NCBI RefSeq assembly: GCF_016889705.1
Contig: NZ_CP069526.1
Span: 186,001-250,000, forward strand
Length of the DNA: 64,000 nucleotides
From: Amycolatopsis sp. FDAARGOS 1241
GTDB taxonomy: Bacteria > Actinomycetota > Actinomycetes > Mycobacteriales > Pseudonocardiaceae
Direction of reading: 5' to 3'
In this document: one piece after another, positions 58,701-64,000 of the stretch
Position numbering within the stretch: the stretch's first letter is position 1
Layout of the letters: every line of letters starts with the position of its first letter
Made by a program: the position numbers and the translations under genes
The notes under the pieces: generated by a model
What the model was told of the DNA's origin: nothing
The model's database searches: none
Seen by the model: only the letters and a program-made list of their open reading frames with translations

Positions 58701-59534
58701 CTAGCGCTCCTCCGGCGCCAGCCGCCAGAACGCCGACACCGGGCCGACCTTCGCGCCCATCGGGTACGAGTGCTCTACCGCGTGCGACACGAACCACTTG
58801 CCGTAGCGGGCCGCGTCCTCCACCGACATGCCCTTGGCGAGACCGGCCGTCAAAGCGGACGCCATCGTGTCGCCCGCGCCGTGGGTGTGCGGGGTGTGGA
58901 AGCGCGGCCCCGGCAGCTCGATGAACTTCGCTCCGTCGAAGAGGAGGTCCACGCACTCCGGGTCCGCGACGAGGTGGCCGCTCTTCACGAGCACGTACTT
59001 CGGCCCCAGCCGGTGCAGCACCACGGCCGCGGCGTGCATGCCTTCGCGATCGGTCACCGTCAGGCCCGTCAGCAGCCGCACCTCGTCGAGGTTCGGGGTG
59101 AGCACGGTGGCGCGCGGCAGCAGTTCCTCGCGCAGCGCCACGAGCCCGTCGGCGTCGAACAGCGGGTGCCCGGTCATCGACGCCGCCACCGGGTCGACCA
59201 CGAACGGCACCTCGCGATCACGCCCGATGCCCGCGTTGTCGCACGCGGCCGCCACGGCGTGGATGATCTCGGCCGAGGCCAGCATGCCCGTTTTCGCCGC
59301 GCCCACACCCATGTCCGACGCGACGGCCTCGATCTGGCCGGCCACTACGTGTGGCGGGATGTCCGCGCGGTCGTGCACCCCCAGGGTGTTCTGGACCGTC
59401 ACGGCCGTCACGGCGACGAGCCCGTGGACGCCGCACGTGAGGAACGTGCGCAGGTCGGCCTGCAGCCCGGCGGCGCCGCCGGAGTCGGAACCGGCGATCG
59501 TCAGCGCGGACGGGGGGCTCGGGTTTTCGGTCAT
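58701..59534 (-). CDS. thiD: hydroxymethylpyrimidine(-phosphate) kinase ThiD, copy 1
   Basis: A 277-residue ribokinase-fold enzyme that phosphorylates HMP and HMP-P. It shows ALTIAGSDSGGAAGLQADLRTFLTCGVHGLVAVTAVTVQNTLGVHD, ASDMGVGAAKTGMLASAEII, VPFVVDPVAASMTGHPLF, ATVLTPNLDEVRLLTGL and the anion hole/catalytic Asp in TPHTHGAGDTMASALTAGLAKG. It is about 65 percent similar by eye to the second copy at 62.3 kb. ATG at 59534. Unlike the second copy it stands alone, and a dre-like sequence lies about 20 bases upstream. Confidence 0.95.
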   Translation of the reverse strand: MTENPSPPSALTIAGSDSGGAAGLQADLRTFLTCGVHGLVAVTAVTVQNTLGVHDRADIPPHVVAGQIEAVASDMGVGAAKTGMLASAEIIHAVAAACDNAGIGRDREVPFVVDPVAASMTGHPLFDADGLVALREELLPRATVLTPNLDEVRLLTGLTVTDREGMHAAAVVLHRLGPKYVLVKSGHLVADPECVDLLFDGAKFIELPGPRFHTPHTHGAGDTMASALTAGLAKGMSVEDAARYGKWFVSHAVEHSYPMGAKVGPVSAFWRLAPEER

Positions 59535-59551
59535 GGTCGCTTTCCGACTTC

Positions 59552-59563
59552 TGGTCTAGTCCA
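59552..59563. promoter_or_regulatory. dre-like site upstream of thiD copy 1
   Basis: TGGTCTAGTCCA matches the dre core TGGTCTAGACCA at 11 of 12 positions. It is 18-29 bases before the thiD ATG. It resembles the site at 50643 in front of the DasR-type gene in this same window, so the same GntR regulator could bind here, though other GntR proteins recognise similar GTCTAGAC palindromes. Confidence 0.6.
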
Positions 59564-59649
59564 TTTGGTCAGCTGGCCTTCATCCACAGTCCACCACGGT
59601 GGCACAGTGTGAAAGCTGTTGCACTACCGGTGTGGGCGAAGGGGACGGG

Positions 59650-60669
59650 ATGAGGTTCTCGCACGTGGTTGTGGTGGTCGGTGCGCTGGTCGCCGCCACG
59701 TTGTCCGGGGCGGCCGCGGCGAACGCGGACAGTCCGAAGCTCTCGCACGTGACGATGGTCGGCGTGCACAACACCTACGACCCCGCGGCGTACCCGTTCC
59801 TGGCGCAGGCGCTGGACAACGGTTCGTCACTGATCGAGCTCGACGTGTGGCCCGACATCATCACGCACGAGTGGAAGGTGAGCCACTCGAACCCGTTGGG
59901 CAACAGCAACAACTGCGTCGCCGCGTCGACCACGGCCGACCTGTACCAGGGTGGCGCGAACAAGGACCTCGAGTACTGCCTCGACGACATCCGCATCTGG
60001 CTCGCGGCGCACCCGGGCCACGCGCCGCTCACCCTCAAGCTCGAGATGAAAACGGGCTTCTCGGACAACCACGGCCTCGGCCCGGACGAACTCGACGCCG
60101 CGTTCCGCGCCCACCTCGGTGGCGCTGTCTTCAAGCCGGCCGACCTCCTCGGCGGCTACGCGACCCTCGACGACGCGGCCAAAGCGGACAACTGGCCCAC
60201 CGCGGACGCGCTGCACGGCAAGGTGCTCACCGAGATCATCCCGGGCACGGTCGAGGAGCAGAACCCCACCGACACGCTGCACACCGACGTCGAGTACGCG
60301 AACTACCTGCTGGCGCAGAAGAACGCGGGCGAGCTCGGTGCCGTCCAGATCTTCCCGACCGTGCACGGCGCCGTCGGCGGCGACCCGCGCGACCAGTACG
60401 CGGCGAACCTCAAACCGTGGTTCGTGGTCTTCGACGGCGACGCCAACGCGTGGGTGACGCAGACCGGCCCGTGGTGGTACGACGCCAACCACTACTACGT
60501 GATCATGACCGACGGGCAGAACGTCGCACCCGCCATCGACGACCACAACCCGACCGTCGACCAGGCGAACCAGCGCGTGGCCGACCTCGCGAAGCAGCAC
60601 GCTTCCGTCGTGACGTCCGACTGGACCGGCCTGACCACGGTGCTGCCGCAGGTGATCGCGCGCGGCTGA
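59650..60669 (+). CDS. secreted PI-PLC-like (Ca2+-dependent phosphoinositide phospholipase C family) protein
   Basis: A 339-residue exported protein. The signal peptide is MRFSHVVVVVGALVAATLSGAAAANADS, with a likely AxA cleavage site. The TIM-barrel start is LSHVTMVGVHNTYDPAAYPFLAQALDNGSSLIELDVWPDIITHEWKVSHSNPLGNSNNC, with the catalytic histidine in GVHNTY and metal ligands E and D in LIELDVWPD. The second H is probably in KVSHSNP. Further conserved are LTLKLEMKTGF and WYDANHYYVIMTDGQNVAPAID. ATG at 59650 follows AGGGGACGGG. The substrate may be phosphatidylinositol or a glycerophosphodiester. A strong terminator follows. Confidence 0.88.
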   Translation: MRFSHVVVVVGALVAATLSGAAAANADSPKLSHVTMVGVHNTYDPAAYPFLAQALDNGSSLIELDVWPDIITHEWKVSHSNPLGNSNNCVAASTTADLYQGGANKDLEYCLDDIRIWLAAHPGHAPLTLKLEMKTGFSDNHGLGPDELDAAFRAHLGGAVFKPADLLGGYATLDDAAKADNWPTADALHGKVLTEIIPGTVEEQNPTDTLHTDVEYANYLLAQKNAGELGAVQIFPTVHGAVGGDPRDQYAANLKPWFVVFDGDANAWVTQTGPWWYDANHYYVIMTDGQNVAPAIDDHNPTVDQANQRVADLAKQHASVVTSDWTGLTTVLPQVIARG

Positions 60670-60682
60670 GTGTCCACAGTGC

Positions 60683-60712
60683 ACGGCCCCCGGATGCTCG
60701 CCCGGGGGCCGT
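60683..60712. terminator. bidirectional terminator, 11-bp perfect stem
   Basis: ACGGCCCCCGG (60683-60693) and CCGGGGGCCGT (60702-60712) enclose an 8-base loop. The hairpin is centred in the 49-bp gap between the converging PLC-like and oxidoreductase genes. Confidence 0.88.
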
Positions 60713-60718
60713 CTCACG

Positions 60719-61642
60719 TCACACGGTCAGGACGATCTTCCCGGTCGCCCGGCCGGCCTCGCCCCGTTCGTGGGCCTTCGCGACCTCGTCGAGCGGGAAC
60801 GTCTGGTCCACGCGGACCTTCAGCTTCCCCTCCTCGACCAGCTCGACGAGCCCGAGCAAGCCGATCCGGTCCGGTTCCACGAGGAGCGGCGACGTCCGCA
60901 CGCCGCGCTTCTCCGCTTCGGCGCGCACCGCCGGCGCCACGCCGCCGGGCACGCTGATCACCAGTCCGCCTTCCTTCACTGCGGGCAGCCACCGCAGGTC
61001 GCCGCGTTCACCGACGAGTCCCAAGTGGACGTCCACGTCGGACGCGGTGACGGTTTCGTCGCGGTAGTCCAGCGGCTCGTCCACCCCGATCGAACGGAGG
61101 AAGTCGTGTTTGGCCGCGCTGGCCGTGCCGAGCACGTACGCCCCGCGCGCCTTGGCGATCTGCACGGCGAGGTGCCCGACGCCGCCCGCGGCCGCGTCGA
61201 CGAGCACGCGCTGTCCACTCCGGACACCGGCTACGTCCACGAGTGCCTGCCACGCCGTGAGCCCCGCCAGCGGCAACCCGGCCGCTTCGACGTGCGACAG
61301 CCCGGCCGGCTTGCGGACGAACTGGCGCGACGGGGCCGTCACGTACTCCGCGTAGGCGCCGGCCTCGCGCGGGAACCACGGCATGCCGAGCACCTCGTCG
61401 CCCGGCTGCACACCGGTGGCGCCGAACCCCACCTCTTCGACCACTCCGGACACGTCCCAGCCCAGCGTGTAGGGCGGCTTGCCCAGGAACACCTCCTGCG
61501 CCCGCGACTTCCAGTCGACGGGGTTGACGCCGGCGGCGTGCACCCGCACCAGCACCTCCGTCGGCCCGGGCACCGGCCGCGGCGCCTCGACTACCTGCAG
61601 CACCTCCGGTCCGCCGAACTCCTGCTGCGTGACCACTCGCAT
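60719..61642 (-). CDS. NADP-dependent quinone-oxidoreductase-like enzyme (zinc-free MDR)
   Basis: A 307-residue medium-chain reductase without zinc ligands. It shows MRVVTQQEFGGPEVLQVVEAPRPVPGPTEVLVRVHAAGVNPVDWKSR, GWDVSGVVEEVGFGATGVQPGDEVLGMPWFP, and the NADP-binding segment QRVLVDAAAGGVGHLAVQIAKARGAYVLGTASAAKHDFLRSIG, ending with the FPLDEVAKAHERGEAGRATGKIVLTV signature. ATG at 61642 follows AGGAGAGAGC. An HxlR-type regulator remnant lies divergently upstream, the common arrangement for redox-responsive HxlR/QorR control. Confidence 0.93.
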   Translation of the reverse strand: MRVVTQQEFGGPEVLQVVEAPRPVPGPTEVLVRVHAAGVNPVDWKSRAQEVFLGKPPYTLGWDVSGVVEEVGFGATGVQPGDEVLGMPWFPREAGAYAEYVTAPSRQFVRKPAGLSHVEAAGLPLAGLTAWQALVDVAGVRSGQRVLVDAAAGGVGHLAVQIAKARGAYVLGTASAAKHDFLRSIGVDEPLDYRDETVTASDVDVHLGLVGERGDLRWLPAVKEGGLVISVPGGVAPAVRAEAEKRGVRTSPLLVEPDRIGLLGLVELVEEGKLKVRVDQTFPLDEVAKAHERGEAGRATGKIVLTV

Positions 61643-61729
61643 CCGTGCTCTCTCCTTCGTCGTGGATCTTCACCACCCATGCTCCGGCGATCCGTCACTT
61701 TCCGCCAGAAGGCACTTCCCGGTAAACGC

Positions 61730-61970
61730 GCCGTCGGGGCATCAGCCAGGAGATGCTCACGCAGGACCTGCGCAGCCTCGAGCGCGACGGGTTCGTACCC
61801 GCACAGTGTCCCCGACCACCCCGCCGACGGTCGAGTACGCGCTCACCGAAATGGGCACCGAGGTGAGTGAGCACCTCGTGGCGCTGAGCCGTTGGTCGCA
61901 GACCGACTTCGATCGGATCCGCGAGGCGCGCAGCGTCTACGACTCGCGCTCGCCCGAACCCGTCACGTGA
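61730..61970 (+). pseudogene. HxlR-family regulator remnant
   Basis: The second half of an HxlR winged helix can be read in two frames. GISQEMLTQDLRSLERDGFV (61738-61797; compare HxlR GISxKMLTQTLRxLExDGLV) is followed, after one missing C in CCC, by RTVSPTTPPTVEYALTEMGTEVSEHLVALSRWSQTDFDRIREARSVYDSR to 61970. The first helices, about 35 residues with the conserved cysteine, are gone. It lies divergently next to the quinone-oxidoreductase-like gene, which such regulators usually control, so the enzyme is probably no longer regulated this way. Confidence 0.8.
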
Positions 61971-62024
61971 TTCCGCGCGGTACGGGCGGTTTCGTCCGTA
62001 CCGCGCGGAATATCCAGTTCGGGC

Positions 62025-62237
62025 TCAAGTGAAGCGTGGTGGCGGTTTCAGCACGCTCGCCCGGTAATCGGTCACCGCGCGGCTCTCGGCGATTCCGGGC
62101 TTGGGGTTCAGGCCCCACTTCCGGATCACCTTGAGGGCCTGCGCCGGCCGGTTGTCCGAAACCAGTTTGTCGACCTCGAACTGCAGGTCCAGCGGCATGG
62201 TGGCCCACAGAGCGCGGGCGGCGGCGTCGTCGGTCAC
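62025..62237 (-). CDS. small conserved hypothetical protein downstream of thiD
   Basis: A 70-residue soluble protein, VTDDAAARALWATMPLDLQFEVDKLVSDNRPAQALKVIRKWGLNPKPGIAESRAVTDYRASVLKPPPRFT. It appears predominantly helical in its first 45 residues. GTG at 62237 lies 17 bases after the thiD stop, so it is the third gene of a thiC-thiD-orf unit. I do not know its function; position suggests co-expression with thiamine synthesis or use of a shared transcript. Confidence 0.7.
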   Translation of the reverse strand: MTDDAAARALWATMPLDLQFEVDKLVSDNRPAQALKVIRKWGLNPKPGIAESRAVTDYRASVLKPPPRFT

Positions 62238-62254
62238 GGGTCCAGTGTGGCCGG

Positions 62255-63073
62255 TCAGTGGGCCAGCCGCCAGAACGGGGAGACCGGGCCCACGCCCGCG
62301 CCCAGCGGGTAGGCCTCGGCGACGCAGCGTTCGATGAACCGCTTGGCTTCGCCCACGGCCGTCGGCACGTCGGCGCCCTTGGCGAGCGACGACGTGATGG
62401 CCGAGGCCATCGTGTCGCCGCCGCCGTGGGTGTTCTCCGTCGCGATCCGCGGTCCGCTGAACTCGACGACATCGGTGCCGTTCGTGAGCAGATCCACGCA
62501 GTCCTCGGCCTCGTGGAGGTGCCCGCCCTTCACGAGCACCCACGACGAACCGAACTCCAGCAGTGCTTCGGCCGCCGCGCGCTGGGTTTCGGTCCCGGTG
62601 ACCGTGACGCCGGTGAGCAGCCGCACCTCGTCGAGGTTCGGCGTGATCAGCGTGGCCCGCGGGAAGAGCTCGGTGCGGATGGCTTCGAGCGCCTCCTCGC
62701 GCAGCAGCGCGTGCCCGGTCATCGAGGCCGCGACCGGGTCGACGACGAACGGCGTGTCCGTGTCGCGTCCGATGTGGACTTCGTCGAGCGTCTTCGCGAC
62801 CGCCTGGATGATGTCGGCGGTGGCGAGCATGCCCGTCTTGGCCGCGTTGACGCCCATGTCGCCGGCGACGGCCTTGATCTGCGCCGTGACGACGTCGGCC
62901 GGGATCTCGGTGAAACCCTGCACGCCGAGCGAATTCTGCACGGTCACCGCAGTGAGGGCGACGAGCCCGTGGACGCCGTTGGCGAAGAACGTGCGCAGGT
63001 CGGCCTGCACGCCCGCACCACCGCCGGAGTCCGATCCGGCGATGGTGAGGGCCGTGCGGGGGGTGCTGGTCAT
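62255..63073 (-). CDS. thiD: hydroxymethylpyrimidine(-phosphate) kinase ThiD, copy 2
   Basis: A 272-residue ribokinase-fold enzyme: ALTIAGSDSGGGAGVQADLRTFFANGVHGLVALTAVTVQNSLGVQGFTEIPADVVTAQIKAVAGDMGVNAAKTGMLATADII, TPFVVDPVAASMTGHALL, ATLITPNLDEVRLLTGV and the active-site loop TENTHGGGDTMASAITSSLAKG. The loop has GGGD where copy 1 has GAGD. ATG at 63073 follows CCGGAGAAAG, 32 bases after the thiC stop, so it is in the thiC operon and probably under that operon's upstream riboswitch outside the window. Confidence 0.96.
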   Translation of the reverse strand: MTSTPRTALTIAGSDSGGGAGVQADLRTFFANGVHGLVALTAVTVQNSLGVQGFTEIPADVVTAQIKAVAGDMGVNAAKTGMLATADIIQAVAKTLDEVHIGRDTDTPFVVDPVAASMTGHALLREEALEAIRTELFPRATLITPNLDEVRLLTGVTVTGTETQRAAAEALLEFGSSWVLVKGGHLHEAEDCVDLLTNGTDVVEFSGPRIATENTHGGGDTMASAITSSLAKGADVPTAVGEAKRFIERCVAEAYPLGAGVGPVSPFWRLAH

Positions 63074-63105
63074 GACTTTCTCCGGTTGTGCTGGTGCTGC
63101 TGGTG

Positions 63106-64000
<895 letters not shown>

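Noticed and set aside
58694..58703. Second dre-like sequence (GGTCTAG) near the 3' end of thiD
   Set aside because: Only one half-site is present, and it coincides with the thiD stop codon region.

Overview
The window is very GC-rich, densely coding actinobacterial chromosome. The gene set fits Pseudonocardiaceae, most likely an Amycolatopsis-like soil organism; this is an inference from content, with no 16S in view. Pointers are a complete ectABCD operon, a DasR-type regulator with a dre site, an AfsR/SARP-type regulator, a mycothiol-type DinB-fold protein, an OmpATb (ArfA)-like protein, ECF sigma factors and a partial box (aerobic benzoyl-CoA) pathway. No tRNA, rRNA, CRISPR array or prophage was seen.

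Layout. 1-1 kb: 3' part of an IS110 transposase. 1.2-5 kb: DHFR-family protein, Rsm22-like methyltransferase, then two DGPF/YciI proteins and an ECF42-type sigma factor. 5.0-6.0 kb: a tandem array of ~134-bp units with a two-unit higher-order period. 6.4-9.0 kb: nuclease-like protein, a broken lactate permease and a ~265-bp direct repeat. 9-14.6 kb: IclR regulator, two-component system, an NHL-repeat gene cut by an in-frame TAG, CoA-binding protein and a VOC protein. 14.7-15.9 kb: two decayed catabolic genes (2-oxopent-4-enoate hydratase and SDR).

15.9-24 kb: alpha/beta hydrolase, a divergent DUF1579/MarR pair, a small membrane protein, then boxC, boxB, benzoate-CoA ligase and an amidohydrolase. 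BoxA is not here. 24-29.7 kb: a frameshifted DNA-binding-type gene with a 12-bp-arm inverted repeat at its start, a small ECF sigma factor, and an MhqR-like MarR with a ring-cleavage dioxygenase and a carboxylesterase, then dipeptidase and LapA. The MarR operator sequence recurs exactly upstream of the VOC gene near 14.6 kb, suggesting a shared quinone/aromatic-stress regulon.

29.8-36 kb: maleylpyruvate-isomerase-like protein, DUF4393, DUF445 and a frameshifted patatin-like gene. 36.3-39.7 kb: ectA, ectB, ectC, ectD, with a 17-bp repeat rich in anti-Shine-Dalgarno sequence before ectC. 40-48.5 kb: AfsR-like regulator, MmpS-like protein, a nucleotidyltransferase-like gene pair, an ArfA-like operon, an SGNH hydrolase and a truncated DUF3159 gene. 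48.5-54 kb: sugar kinase and SIS isomerase divergent from dasR, then an MFS exporter and a threonine dehydratase.

54-64 kb: largely thiamine synthesis. thiE lies divergent to a TPP riboswitch driving thiO-thiS-thiG; there are two thiD copies, one behind a dre-like site and one in an operon with thiC (cut by the window end). Interspersed are a MarR regulator, a secreted PLC-like protein, and an NADPH:quinone-type oxidoreductase beside an HxlR remnant. At least eight genes look broken. Several breaks are single-base losses, some in short G/C runs, so both real decay and base-calling error must be considered.
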